Shown here: positions 25,101 to 35,075 of the stretch, one piece after another
Numbering within the stretch: position 1 is the first letter of the stretch
How the letters are laid out: each line of letters starts with the position of its first letter
Source of the DNA: Atrichornis clamosus
Taxonomy: Eukaryota; Chordata; Aves; Passeriformes; Menuridae
DNA length: 64,000 nt
Assembly (NCBI GenBank): GCA_013400975.1
Contig: WBMZ01012675.1
Span: forward strand, 56,962 to 120,961
Reading direction: 5' to 3'
The notes under the pieces: model-generated
Seen by the model: the letters and a program-made list of their open reading frames with translations, nothing else
The model's database searches: none
What the model was told of the DNA's origin: nothing
Translations under genes and position numbers: made by a program

Positions 25101-26604
25101 CGTTGTCTCCTGCTGTGGTTTCCAGTCCAGGTGACTGCATTGTAAACACCTTCTTCATTTAGCCAGCATCTAAGAAAACAGATCTGTGTATTTCTGGTGA
25201 AAGATGAAGTTGTTTTTTGATGTTGGCTTGGTATTTTGCACCCAATGGTCTTTCAGGAGCCTTCAAGTTTTACTACAAACAAAATGCGCATGACCTTTCA
25301 ACAGGTATCTCTTGCAGTTTGTGTTACATTTCTTTGTTTTTTAAGATTTAAGTTCTTCTGGAAGGACAGACTCCAGAAAATAAGTGACCATGCTTGCTTT
25401 CCCCGTGCTGGTGCTGCTTGTATTTCAGCAGAAGGCAGAGACACCCTGGCTGCATCTGTGTGTACTGGCTTGTGGGAGACACCAGAGCAGTACCATTCAC
25501 TGTCAGGAAGCTACCTTTACTGTGTGACACTGTGACTGCAAATAGCAGAGCCATCTTAAAATGTGTAAATTCCTATGTTTATGGATGTAGACTCACTTAG
25601 ATGTTGACTGCATTGAGATATGAATACACATTTTCCCAAGTGACAACTGGGAGAAGTTATCCTATTAGCTGTTGCAGAAAAAGCAAGCAAGAGATCATGC
25701 CTTTGTACTGGCTGTAATTGAATAGAGTATAAACAATTCTAGAAAACTGCAAAATATGTTTGTGTGTCTTTATTAGTCTCTTTGGAGTTTACGTTTGCAT
25801 TCCCTTTTATATGGATTGGTATCTTTAAACAGATGTAAATATTGTGATTTCCTTTTCACATGAATTCAGCATGTGATGTTCAACTAAAAAGCAAACGAGG
25901 TGCTGAATTTCAGGAAATTTCCATGAAGCCATTACACTGTTTTGTTTCTTTCACTGAGGTTTTGATTTTTTCAGTTTTTAGGCCATTTGTAGAACTCTTT
26001 AAAACTTTTTTTTTTTTTTTTTTTAGGAAATAGAGAGCTGGCTGTGTTATCCTGATATTTTAGGACCAACTTACAATTTATGAAACGGAAAGTTACAGAC
26101 CACTATCCCTGATGTAGCCATAACACAGTGGTGTGAGCAAAGGTTAACATGAAGCAAATGCAGCGTCCAGAGTTCTACTGATGCAGGCTCTGGCTGCTGC
26201 TGTCTCTTTTTAAGAGGTTACACTTAAAATGAAGTCCCAGTGTGCAGTGCTTCAGGGAATTGCACGCTGTGATCAGTAGTCTCTGAAGACAGTAAGACTG
26301 AGACTCAAGGAAAGGAGAGTCTTCTTCCATTTACTGAATTTTAGGAATTTCAAGTATGCTTTTGCACTCTTGAAAGTAATTCACAGAGCAGGAAAACGGT
26401 AGGATGTCCCTTACCTTAGACCTTTCTGGAACTTTTAAGCAGTTGTTTTTGTTCTTACTCACTGAATCATGTGTATTTTTCTTTTATATCAAGCTTTTGC
26501 AGTTTAATCCTGCGGAGCGTCTTGGTGCTGGCGTTGCTGGTGTTGAAGACATCAAATCTCATCCATTTTTTGCCCTTATAGAATGGGCAGATCTGCAGAG
26601 ATGA
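1025..26604 (+). CDS. RPS6KC1: RPS6KC1 (ribosomal protein S6 kinase C1), 3' six coding exons, 5' part outside window
   Basis: The coding exons are 1025-1157, 9496-11073, 11345-11434, 22502-22584, 23297-23392 and 26494-26604. They join in one frame to 696 residues plus TGA. I recognise the product from the hinge [14 protein letters not shown], the catalytic-loop region [23 protein letters not shown] and the C-terminal HPFF. The full-length vertebrate protein is a little over 1000 residues, so about two thirds is here. Known for the family: an N-terminal PX domain binding PI3P on early endosomes, a MIT domain, an S6-kinase-like domain, and reported binding of sphingosine kinase 1 and peroxiredoxin 3. 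Those N-terminal domains are not in the window. The kinase domain is split by an insert of about 465 residues. The DFG position is Y577-F578-S579 and the HRD position is C557-R558-D559, so catalysis is doubtful. All introns are GT-AG. No frameshift or premature stop is seen. Confidence 0.95.
2173..2208. repeat. 18-bp unit duplicated in tandem
   Basis: The unit CTGCTCTGTCCAGTGCTA occurs twice back to back at 2173-2190 and 2191-2208 without mismatch. It is a small local duplication inside an intron and no function is implied. Confidence 0.9.
7565..7880. other. GC-rich block inside the intron
   Basis: Base composition jumps from AT-rich intron to clearly GC-rich for about 300 bp, with some CpG (GGCGGGGCCGGGGCC near 7730; GGGGCCGCGCC near 7830). 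A minus-strand open frame of 136 codons (7548-7958) crosses it, but high GC lowers stop frequency, so this is not evidence of coding. It could be a small regulatory CpG cluster or an unrecognised old insertion. Confidence 0.4.
9496..11073 (+). CDS. RPS6KC1: RPS6KC1 large exon: kinase insert and catalytic loop
   Basis: This 1578-nt exon opens with GA completing a split glycine codon and ends with one base of another. It encodes residues 45-570. Residues 45 to about 58 finish the hinge and helix D ([20 protein letters not shown]). About 60-525 form a long insert rich in Ser, Glu and Asp, with an SSSEEE run, a SKNSPME segment and [11 protein letters not shown], and no cysteine or repeat pattern suggesting a fold; it is probably disordered and phosphorylated. 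The kinase fold resumes at [11 protein letters not shown] (from about 529) and reaches the catalytic loop, C557-R558-D559 with LNPNN following; the base-coordinating Asp is kept but the usual HRD His is Cys and the usual Lys after it is Asn. Splitting a kinase domain by one giant exon is characteristic of this gene. Confidence 0.95.
11074..11344 (+). other. RPS6KC1: Short RPS6KC1 intron, 271 bp
   Basis: The intron is bounded by GTCAGG at 11074 and TTTTTAG ending at 11344. The reading frame continues only to a stop at 11124-11126, so retention would truncate the protein just after the catalytic loop, before the activation segment. Confidence 0.85.
11345..11434 (+). CDS. RPS6KC1: RPS6KC1 exon: activation segment
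   Basis: This 90-nt exon encodes residues 571-600 plus one base. It opens with [10 protein letters not shown], where active kinases have a strand followed by DFG; here the three positions are Tyr (11362-11364), Phe (11365-11367) and Ser (11368-11370). A short acidic segment ([13 protein letters not shown]) replaces a typical activation loop and runs into YCAP; the Glu completing APE is split across the next intron. Loss of the magnesium-binding Asp is the main argument for a pseudokinase. Confidence 0.94.
12600..12900. promoter_or_regulatory. Candidate intronic regulatory element
   Basis: This unique stretch holds an inverted repeat GGTTGTC (12625-12631) / GACAACC (12650-12656) enclosing CTGGTTGCCAG, which resembles RFX-type half sites. 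It is followed by TAATGAG (near 12768), a second TTTAATGAG and GCAGTAATTAAG. The density of such motifs is suggestive only; conservation was not tested. Confidence 0.3.
14736..15075. promoter_or_regulatory. Intronic CpG-rich block with TATA-like box and ARE-like site
   Basis: In an AT-rich intron, about 20 CpG dinucleotides fall between 14815 and 15080 (for example CGTCGCGCG near 14879 and CCGCGCAG near 14931). A TATATAAAA lies at 14736-14744, some 70 bp before the CpG block. GCTGAGTCA at 14981-14989 reads TGACTCAGC on the minus strand, matching the antioxidant-response/MARE core TGACnnnGC. This could be an unmethylated enhancer or an internal promoter. No clear first exon was identified. Confidence 0.4.
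22502..22584 (+). CDS. RPS6KC1: RPS6KC1 exon: kinase helices EF-F
   Basis: This 83-nt exon supplies two bases of the APE glutamate, then 27 codons (residues 602-628). It contains [11 protein letters not shown], the D-x-W-x-x-G motif of kinase helix F with the structural Asp at residue 613, and ends ELLTGK. The donor GTAGGC follows at 22585. The sequence is what S6-kinase-like C-lobes show and carries no lesion. Confidence 0.95.
22585..23296 (+). other. RPS6KC1: RPS6KC1 intron, 712 bp
   Basis: A short intron ending in a long pyrimidine tract, with T runs near 23250-23270, and TTCTCCAG at 23289-23296. Nothing else was recognised in it. Confidence 0.85.
23297..23392 (+). CDS. RPS6KC1: RPS6KC1 exon: kinase helix G to H
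   Basis: This 96-nt, phase-0 exon has exactly 32 codons (residues 629-660), from [13 protein letters not shown] to EARSLIQQ, and is followed by the consensus donor GTAGGT. The segment corresponds to the kinase C-lobe between helix G and helix H. Because it is phase 0-0, skipping it would keep frame but remove part of the C-lobe. Confidence 0.94.
23393..26493 (+). other. RPS6KC1: Last RPS6KC1 intron, 3.1 kb
   Basis: The intron is bounded by GTAGGT at 23393 and TATATCAAG ending at 26493. It contains a T tract (26006-26024) directly followed by AG, which looks like an acceptor but is about 470 bp before the real one. No other gene feature was recognised. Confidence 0.8.
26494..26604 (+). CDS. 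RPS6KC1: RPS6KC1 terminal coding exon
   Basis: The exon encodes residues 661-696 and ends with TGA at 26602-26604. The segment [13 protein letters not shown] carries the conserved Arg of kinase helix I, and IKSHPFF is the HPFF motif closing AGC-type kinase domains. The protein stops about 10 residues after HPFF, so the AGC hydrophobic-motif tail is absent, as I recall for this family. Confidence 0.95.
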   Translation, partial: LLQFNPAERLGAGVAGVEDIKSHPFFALIEWADLQR

Positions 26605-27100
26605 GAGACCCGTGCCCTCTGAACAAACTCAGGTCAACTGGACAAGTTTTTCTGGCACAGGAGCACCCTGACTTGCTTCCTTTGGATTTCTCAAACCATT
26701 TGGATGTGAGGGTTAAAGGACACTGGAGCAGTCGGGCCCAAAGTGAACACTTTGAACAGGAATCACTGGTTGTACAGGGTGCTGGCTTATTTTTACAACG
26801 TGTGTGTAAGTCCTTTCATCAAAGGGAGGTTTGTGAGGCAACTCCTGGGCAGCATGGTTAGCACTGCCAGCTTGTCAGCTAAGTAGAAGCAGGAATGTCC
26901 TCCTGGTGCTTTGTCTGAGGATGGAAGTGTCTGTAGCCTGTGCCAGTTGAAAGTATTTTTTTATATGTCAATAGACCATTTCCCTATGCTAAGTGCAGCT
27001 CTTGGGGGGGGGGTGGGGAGGGAAGAAGCAAATAATTTATTAATGATCTATGCTAAATAAAATACAATTCTAAATAAAATACTAAAATGCTTTATGCAAA
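26605..27100 (+). other. RPS6KC1: RPS6KC1 3' UTR, proximal form
   Basis: Untranslated sequence follows the stop codon directly. Two AATAAA hexamers at 27056-27061 and 27073-27078 are the first good polyadenylation signals downstream. A G-run (27004-27012) precedes them. The true end was not observed; a longer UTR to about 29.1 kb is possible. Confidence 0.6.
27056..27078 (+). terminator. RPS6KC1: Proximal poly(A) signals (2x AATAAA)
   Basis: AATAAA occurs at 27056-27061 and again at 27073-27078, about 450 bp after the stop codon. These are the most likely 3'-end signals for the short transcript form, judged only by position and hexamer match. Confidence 0.5.
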
Positions 27101-29097
27101 AGTTGACACATTAAAAATAATATATCCATTAAAAATTAAGAAAGCTGTTGCATAATACTGTGGAATGTGTCTTGAAAATAGCATATCATTTCCCATTCTG
27201 GAAAGAGCATATAAAAGGCAAATAATGCTGTCAAATGTTGTACTTTATTGGCTGGCAATGTCTGTTTAAAACTCTTGACTCTGTTGTGTTTGATGAGCTA
27301 CATGTTACAGTCACTATAGAAAGGGAAATCTTCTTTTCCTCAGTCAGATAAACACTGCTTTAGCACTCTAATAAGGAGCAAGAAAACATAACACTAAATA
27401 AATGTGTAGGTAAAAAAGGAAAAACTCTTCTCTCATCGCTGCAGCCACTGCTTTATCACTTGATGAACTTTACTTCCTCTAAGTGTCCTATTTTTAGCTG
27501 CTACTTCAGGAAAAAAACCTTTCTGCTCGTGTTCTTGTGCTTGAGGAAGCTTCTGAACTCCCCTGTTTGTTTGCTAATAGTCTTAATAAATCAAAGAAAG
27601 CCTTCACCCACTCTGCTGCTTGAACAGGAAGAAACCTGGGATTTGCTCATGCCAAATGACTAAGTGACATCTCTGAGCAAACCCTAGTGGGTAAGACTTG
27701 GGTGGGAGCCAATTAGCTGACCTGTTTGTTTGTTAGAAAGGTCTGGAGAATGGGACAAGAATATAAGACATGCAGAATATTTTCTTGGGTGCTGCTGGTG
27801 CTGCTAAGCAGCTGTACTTGTATGGGTTCCTGATGTACAAATGCTGTACACTGCAACGCCTGTACAGATTATGGATCTGTGGGTTTTTTCCTAAATGCTC
27901 CCTTTGCTTGCGCTTTTTTATTCCCCTTTTTCTTCTTCTCCCCAGCTTTATCCAGAGAACAAAGGGCAAGTTCCTTTGGGAAAGTGAGGTGACAGCAATG
28001 ATTATTGAATTTACAACTCAAAAAAAAAAAAGGTATCCCTCCATTTGTATTTTAGCAGTGTATTTTATGGGCACTCCCAAAAGTGCATCTGCACAGTCTC
28101 CATCTGTTAGACACCACGTCGGTGTATTCAAATAAAGTGGAAAAGGAAAATGCTTCACTTAAACAAAGGAAATCTGGAAACTTCTTTTTTTCCTTTTTAA
28201 ATTATTCCCCCCCCCTCTTTTTTTTTTTTTTTTTTTCTTCCCTTGTGATCAGCAGGCCAGCAGAGGGGCTGTCACAACACTGCAGGTTGCAACCAGGTCA
28301 CTAGTATCACTGCCTAGCCAGTGCCGTCCAAGATTACATCACTTTCAGAAACTGCATGTCAACCCACCACCCTTTGGCTTCATAACAGGAACTCCCTCAG
28401 GTGAGCCACAGGAACAACTTCCTGTGCCGAGTGGGTCGGAAATCTCTAATGCAGAGACCAAGCTGATCCGGAGCTTCCTTCCAGCACTGCCCTGGCTGTG
28501 ACTTTGGAGAGGACTCGTTGCTCGAGGAAAGCCTCCCTCCCCTTGGCCACCTGACTCCTTCCCTGGGGCTCTGTAGCCCAGCCACCAGATAATGCCATTG
28601 CCTGTGTTGATCTGTCCCTTTGCATTTTCCTGGTGATAACTGTACAAAAAAGTATTTTCTGTGTTACTTTGAAATGTTCTTTTGTTCAGGTTGTGCCCGT
28701 GTGCAGGTTGCAAAGGCAGGATAAGATAGTGCAGGAGCACAAGCTGGTTTCTCTGAGCAGCGAAAGGAAAACCCTGTTCTAGCAGAAACCAGATGATCAG
28801 TCGCTGTCACTGCAAAACATTCGGTTTAGTCAACGACACCAAAATATTTCTTTTTCAGGGATGTTAGTAAATCTAGATCATGGCGAGTGGAATGAATGAG
28901 ACACTTGGCAAGATGACTTGCCAGAAATGAGCCTTTGATATGCTACAAGTTTTTGTAACATCACCACTGACTCAGATAATAATTTTGTCAAGGGAAGCAC
29001 ATTCTGGAGTTAATTGCACAAAACCAATCCTGCTTCTATCTTTATTTTTTTCCTTGACTATGTATTTTGTTGTATTGGTGTTTATGTGTATTCCTTT
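27101..29097 (+). other. Possible extended 3' UTR or start of the intergenic region
   Basis: No gene was recognised. Content includes another AATAAA near 27397, a C-run followed by a long T-run at about 28208-28236 and mixed unique sequence. If the poly(A) signal at 29098 is used, this is RPS6KC1 3' UTR; otherwise it is intergenic. Confidence 0.4.
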
Positions 29098-29103
29098 AAT
29101 AAA
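29098..29103 (+). terminator. Distal poly(A) signal candidate
   Basis: AATAAA within CCTTTAATAAACAAAACC is followed after about 15-25 nt by possible CA cleavage points and a T-rich stretch (CCTTGCCTTTCTGAACTTTATG). It would give a 3' UTR of about 2.5 kb for RPS6KC1. Confidence 0.35.
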
Positions 29104-30100
29104 CAAAACCTTTCAAGCCTAATTCAGACCTTGCCTTTCTGAACTTTATGTTTAGTTCTTGAAAACTGACCTTCTTACCTGATTAATGCTGTTTGTCCTT
29201 GGCTTTAATGACTTGAAATGCTCTAGATACCTTTTTTTGGTGCTTATGGAGCCCTGTGATGCACATCTCCATTTTGCTGACTGTCCATTCTCACTTCCTT
29301 CTGTTACACCTAATGACTAATAGCGAAGCAAATCACTCTTTTTTCACAGGAATTAGTGACAGTTTGTAAAACACAGTAAAATAAATCTACAGATTTTCCT
29401 GTTCTCCTGGGGTTGTTCAGGTAAGGCAGATGACACAGTTAGGGTATCTCAAAGTGGTAGTTCATTGCACCCTGTTGCACTGCCCTGTAATATTCTTTGT
29501 GTCCTACTAAGAAAAACAGAGACAAAATGTTTGAAGACTTGCCGTGAGTAGAATTGCTGTGAGGTGAGCCTAGCCCACAGCTACAGAAGAAATTGCATCT
29601 CCTGAAATACAAGGGGCATAACTTTGAATGGCTGTATTCACAGCTTCTGTTCTTGTAGCACAGCTCGTGTGTCTCCTGTGAAAATCACCTCGTAGACAGC
29701 AGTCACTGTCACACTGACTCTCCGTGCACCTTTGGGATGCTGAGTTGGCAGGGTTACCTGCACTGGAACATCCACCCGGCTCCTCTCTCCCGTACTAAGC
29801 CTGTTCCTTGGTGTGTCCCTGCAGCGAAGGGCACTGGGATGAAGAAGGCTGGGGAAGGTCAGTCCTCTCTAAATGAAGCACTCAGCATAACAAGGTACAG
29901 GGAAGTGCGAAGTAAACCACTATGGGATTTTTTTTTTTTTTTTGAATGTGGTGTCATTTGTTTTCTCAAGGACACTGAGTAGGAAGCTGAAGAAACAGAA
30001 ACTTCCTCTGTGGTGAGATTTATGCTAGGGATTTTAGCAATAAAATGAAAAAGTACATTTGTTGGTTTCTTTGGGTTTGTGCTTTCTGTGAGGGCTTTGC
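29104..30100. other. Intergenic sequence, nothing recognised
   Basis: Unique-looking sequence with a T run at 29930-29943. No coding, RNA or repeat feature could be supported. Confidence 0.6.
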
Positions 30101-31600
30101 TTTGAGCTGAGCTCTGTGGTTCCTGGTTGCTGCCTGTTCCCATGCTCTCTGTGAGGAGCCCTTTCCTGGGCCCTGGCATGTGCCATCCTGTGGCCAGTCC
30201 ATCCATGGCTGAGCACCCCAATGCCCTCCTCAGTCAGCAGCACCTCTGGCAGCTGGCCCTCAACTTCGTGCTGCTCACAGTTTTCAAATCAGAGCCCCAC
30301 AGCTTTTTGCAGGCTCCAGGAAGTTTGGTGGGCAGCCATTCTTTGCCAGCAGCAGCGCCCTGTTAAGTGCTGCTCATTCCCTCGCCTCAGCGGCTCGTTC
30401 CCTCAGGACTGCTGCCCTCACTGCGTGGTGTACCTGGGGGGCTGTGGCAGATGTTGCTGGAGAGGCCCTCTGTGTGGCCAGGGCCTGTTGTTTCCTTCAG
30501 CCATGCTCCTGCCCAGCAGTCTCCCTCCTGTGCGCTGTGGTGGTCCAGGCCTCCTGCGGGCCCTGCTCTGCAGTGGTTCGTGGCACCACGTACACTAATG
30601 GTTGTTGTTTAGTATATGCTCACCAACAAATGCTAGGTTGGTTGTGGCAAGCACCAGACCTGAGCCTTTGGCCACCCCAGGTGCCTGGGACTTTCCACGT
30701 GGTTGTGCCTCCGGAGCTGGAGCCCATGCAGGTGTCACACCATGGTGCTGCAGGAGGATAAGGGCTGTGGCAAGGTCACCAGGCTGGGGCACAGCTTCTG
30801 CTTAGGGGAATGGGTGTGGAGGCGAGGGGGTGACATGGGGGAGTGAGGGACTGGGCCAAGCAGCAGTGGGGACACTGGCAGCCACAGTGAGGGCATGGGG
30901 TGTGCGTGAAGGGCCCAGGCAGCCCCCAGGACAGGGTGCCTCGTGTGGCTCCAGCTGCCGTTTGGGAAGGGGTGGCAGAGCCAACTCCCAGAGGGAGAAT
31001 GGGACTTGCTTAAAAGGTGCCGAGCAGCTGCTGCTGGCAGCAGTGGTTGAGACTGGCAGCACATGGCTGGCTGCTGTGCCGCGGGGCCGGTGGAGGGCTG
31101 GTTGCTGCCTGAGCCATCTGCATGAGCAGAGCTGGGGAGTCCTGGCCCAAAGGTTGCAGTGTCCTCAAGAAAATCCCAACTTGTGAGTGGCAAAGCGGTG
31201 GAAGTGATCCCACCGCCTGCTATGCCGTGCGGTGAAATCTCCTGCACCCCTGCTGCCGGGCAGAGGAGGCTAATCAGGGTACAGCAGAGAGGATGCTCCA
31301 GACTCCTGGCAGCGGGTGACAGCTTGATGTGCTGCCCCAACAGGACCTCACTGTCTCTTGGCAGATCAGAGGCTCTCCTTCTCCAAAGGCAGCTCTGTCT
31401 CCATCTTCTTGGCCCAGGGACCCATCAGGAGGGATTAGAGCTGCTGCCAGAGGACTGCAGTGGCTCTGTGATGCGCAAGAGGTCTGGGAAAGCGTGCAAC
31501 TCCGGGCAGTGGGGAATTGGTGTCGTCTTGGGTAGGCTGTGGGTGGGCGCCTTGATGCTTTGCTGTTGAGATCCCGAGGTTGGCAAGTTTGGAAAAAGTT
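30100..31600. other. GC-rich intergenic block with long chance open frames
   Basis: About 1.5 kb is markedly GC-rich compared with both sides but relatively poor in CpG. It carries several overlapping open frames on both strands, the longest 201 codons on the minus strand (30735-31340). The translation (rich in Pro, Ser, Leu, His, Ala) shows no domain or signal I know, and the opposite strand is equally open, so I read these as GC-driven chance frames. It may be an old degenerate repeat or a regulatory block. Confidence 0.4.
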
Positions 31601-32550
31601 CTTCTGGGGTAATAAGCTAGACCAGCCAGCTGGCAAGTGGTGAAGCTGGATAAAGATGGACCAGCCATGGAATGAACAGATGTTGCGGTCACTGGTCTTC
31701 CTCAGCAGAGCCTTGCTAACCTCTCTTTGCTTTGTCTTGGAGAGAAGAGATGTTTTGCCTTGGTACAACCTCATTTGTACCAATTTCTCCCATCCCCTTC
31801 CATGAGCTGAGCCACTTATTTCCAGGGTATTTGCTAGGTTTGCTCAGCTGTCTCCATCCATGTCCTGTGTTACATCTTTCAGTCTTGGTCACAGGTTTTC
31901 TTGCTCTTTCTGTGCCTTTGATTCTGAAATGTTGCTCCAAAATGCTGGGGCATAGGAGTGGATTATTAGATGCAGCTGTTATCCCCGTGTACGGATGAAG
32001 CAAAGAGAGAGGATTACTCCCACAAAATGAAAGCGCAGGGATAGTAAAAGCGTTAGGAAATTGGTTACCCCAGCAGCGTGTGAGTAACGAGAGTTTTACG
32101 GCACCTTGTACAGTGGTGGGATAACGAGGAAGGAGCCTCCATGAGAGGAACTGGTGGTGTGCCATGATTTAGAGCACGGTGCTGGCTAGCTATGCTCCAC
32201 TTGGGGTCTTGCTTGTGCTCTGTGGTCTGACATTTGCCAGCTCGTAATCTTCCTTTACAAACCAGGCATGGAGAAGAGCTACTTCAACAGCATGAATCAT
32301 GAGCCAAATAGCACATATTCTTCCTCCAGACTTTAAAATTTGCTACTTTGCTGCCTTGGTATCCATCCTTTCCATCCTCATGCCTTCTTTGGCCTCAGAG
32401 AACTCCCCTGCGACGAGCCCCTGCCAGGCCCAGCAAACTCCATAGGGTGAATTGAGAGGTGAGTTCCCATGAGAAGAACCCTGGCTGCCCTGGCTGCTTG
32501 CAGGCCCCTCGACAGGTGCTCTGGGATACTGCAGAGTCCTGAGTTAATCA
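31601..32550. other. Intergenic sequence, nothing recognised
   Basis: Mixed-composition unique sequence. Short open frames on both strands show no recognisable product. Confidence 0.55.
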
Positions 32551-32554
32551 CCTT

Positions 32555-32645
32555 TCTAGGGTGAAGTTACCGTATAGTGTGAAGTCCCAGCCCCATTAAC
32601 ATCACTGGGAGTTTTTCCGTTGACTTTTCTGGAGTTGGGAGCTTA
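32555..32645. repeat. Relic of an ancient amniote interspersed repeat
   Basis: The phrase GTGAAGTCCCAGCCCCATT, then ATCACTGGGAGTTTTTCCG and TTGACTTTTCTGGAG follow the pattern of a very old repeat abundant in turtles and crocodiles (arms like CCCATTGA and TCAATGGGAG, then TTTGCCATTGACTTCAATGG). I recognise the pattern but not a certain database name. It is degraded and non-coding. Confidence 0.55.
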
Positions 32646-33329
32646 CCTTTCAATTACAGAGAGAAGCCAATTTCATGGAAACAGGTATAGAAAACTTGTT
32701 TGCTTTCCTACTTTAAGCATACCCATGTAGCTTCAGTCCTGCTGTTAGTGAAATAAACGTGTGGGGGAGTTGTTTGTTTTTGTTGATGGTGGTGCTATTT
32801 GGGTTTTTTTAAAATGTTTTGTTTTTAGTTTGTTTGCTACTCTGGTTGGTGCAATTAATATGGCTGTCCAGTTACTGTCACTGGCTGGGATGGTGAGCTC
32901 TGCAACTCTTTTCCCTCAGCCTTTGCTGTGCCTCTGATTTACAGTGGGGGCCTCCCTGTAAAACAGGGAGAGCATTTTGCGCTGTGGCAGAGATGGGAAG
33001 AGTTAGTGAGAGCCTGCCCTGCGTTTTAGGGCTGAGAAGTCTTTGATGGGCAGCGTTACACATGCCCCGTTAGGGTGACTGGAGCACAGAGGGCTGAGAA
33101 AGGCAGGCATCTGGTTTCCTCATTATTTCTTTTCATAGATAATCCCTTGTCCTTGCACCCTGGGCTCTGACAGCATTTAGAATATGCCGGGTGGGTTTTT
33201 TTCTTCTCCTCTCCGAAACTTATTCATTTGGAGAGCAATGAAACAATAGGTTTTTGTCTAAATCTTTACCAGCGGAATTGTCAGGAGAGATTTCTGCCTC
33301 CCCCTCTCCCGTCTATCTTCCTTTTGTCT

Positions 33330-33500
33330 CCTTCGGTTGTCGGGGTCAGGATTCGCCGCCAAACGGAGACCGCAGTTGCTTTTCCAGGCCCCAGATGCCA
33401 ATATGTGGCAGCATCTGGCTGGTTGGCAGGCGCCGGGCAGTGGTGCTGGCTGCGCGCTGCCTGTCAGGCGGCGCTCGGTGGGCGCCCTGCTTCTTTGAGA
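33330..33500. promoter_or_regulatory. Small CpG-rich cluster
   Basis: More than a dozen CpGs sit in about 170 bp (for example ATTCGCCGCCAAACGGAGACCG and GGCGGCGCTCGGTGGGCGCC) in a region otherwise CpG-poor. Retained CpG density suggests an unmethylated element such as an enhancer or non-coding RNA promoter. No gene start could be attached to it. Confidence 0.35.
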
Positions 33501-34254
33501 ATGTGGTCCCAACCAAGAAAACGGATAATAATTAAATCTACTAAAGGAGGTGAATTATGGGGTAGAGGGGCTACTGTTGGAAGCTGCGCCGACTCCCAGC
33601 CCTGGGTTTTTTTTGTCCTGTTCGGCAGCTTCTCGTGTAACCTTACCTTCTTGTGCTGTGAGCGTTTCAGGTGCCTTAAGGCATGGAGCTCCTTGAAAGA
33701 GAAATACAAATCACTAAAAATGTAGAGATAAAACCCTCTCCTTAGAGGCCATGTGTTTGGCATGGGAAACACACGATAACAGCTTGCTTTAGAAAGGTGA
33801 CATTTCCACTGAAGGCTGAATAATAAAAAATGCATTAGACTTTTGTAATGAAGACAGCTTCTGGGACCGGGGAATCTACTGCTTCCTTGAAATATATGCG
33901 TGGGAGCTCTCCCTGGCCCTAATGGGTGTCACATGTGGCTCTGGCTACATTAATGTTGCAGGCTCTATTAAAAGGGATTGTCAGTAGCCCTTCACGTGCG
34001 GTGAATCAAAGCTGTCTTTCCCTAACTTTGCTTTAGCTCAGGCTTCTGTGTGTAGACTGACTTGCCCAGGGTTAAGTCACTTTTAATATTAAGATGGGTA
34101 GAAAAGACTCCAATACTTTTTTCTTTTTTTTTTTTTCCCCTCTCCCTTTTAATTCAGAGCTTGCTGGTGAAGGACTCTGGAGGGATGGGGAAGGAGGAGA
34201 CAGCCAGGCAGCTTAAAGAGGCCTCTGAGGGTCATGTTGAGTCTGTGCTATTAT

Positions 34255-34400
34255 GTTCCAGCAAGGAGAATAGCTTTATTGACAGACAGCTGTTTGACTC
34301 CTGCAGCCGTACAGTATTTGCTGCAGAGCTGCATAAATACCGAGCCCGTGTTGACAAATTCCTCGTCAGTGCAAGATGGTTAAACCTGCTTGTTTAATCA
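34255..34400. promoter_or_regulatory. Candidate conserved non-coding element
   Basis: Balanced-complexity unique sequence with GACAGACAGCTGTTTGACTC (E-box CAGCTG), TTTGCTGCAGAGCTGCATAA and GTTGACAAATTCC. The look is that of a constrained element, but no alignment was possible. Confidence 0.3.
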
Positions 34401-35014
34401 TTTGTGTGCTCTTACCTCTGCTGCTCTGAAAAGAATGAGCTGCTGTTTTACAATACAATGCATGAGAAACCTGTAAATGCTCAGAGCTGTTTCACGTGAG
34501 GTTTTCACTGTGTTTTTTTATTTAGACTCTCTTGGAAATACAGTACTCTGTTTTTTTTATTATGGTCAATTAGATTTTTGTCTTTCTTTTTTTTTCCTTC
34601 TTTCAAAGGTGTGTAGCTTTTGGTTTTCCCATACAAAATCTGGCAAGCTGGGTTTACAATGGAGGTAGCAGCTTGTGGCAGACCTTAGGTCCTGTCTGTG
34701 ATGTGACACCAGGACTGGCACGGCCCCTTTAGGAGTCCCACACCTTGGTTTGCAGCACGTGTGTGAAGGCACGTGAGGATGTGTGTTTTGGTTTGACTTT
34801 TCTGGCACAGGGATATGGAACCTGTGGTACTGGTCGCCTCCTGTCCGTAGCTCGGGAGGTGGCTTTTTGACCTCCCTCCCATTTCACAATAATATCCACC
34901 TTCATACCAGCATACTATCTTGTCACATTGTTGGCCTCATCTCTGGAAATGTAGTATCTAAAATTAAAGATTTGTTTCCGTTTTGGAAATTTTCAGTTGA
35001 CCTTTGTCACTTGA

Positions 35015-35075
35015 ATAGGTAGAGTGGTGTAAGTCAGGGCTCCTGCCATACAGTCAATGGGAAAAAAGAGAGATG
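35015..35075. repeat. Possible relic of the same ancient amniote repeat family
   Basis: GTGGTGTAAGTCAGGGCTCC followed by ACAGTCAATGGGAAA resembles the 'GTGTAAATCAGGAGTAACTCC ... AAGTCAATGG' part of the old repeat. The match is short and weak. Confidence 0.3.

Noticed and set aside
28208..28236. C-run followed by a long T-run
   Set aside because: Simple sequence; could suggest a retroposed poly(A) tail on the minus strand, but no recognisable body adjoins it.
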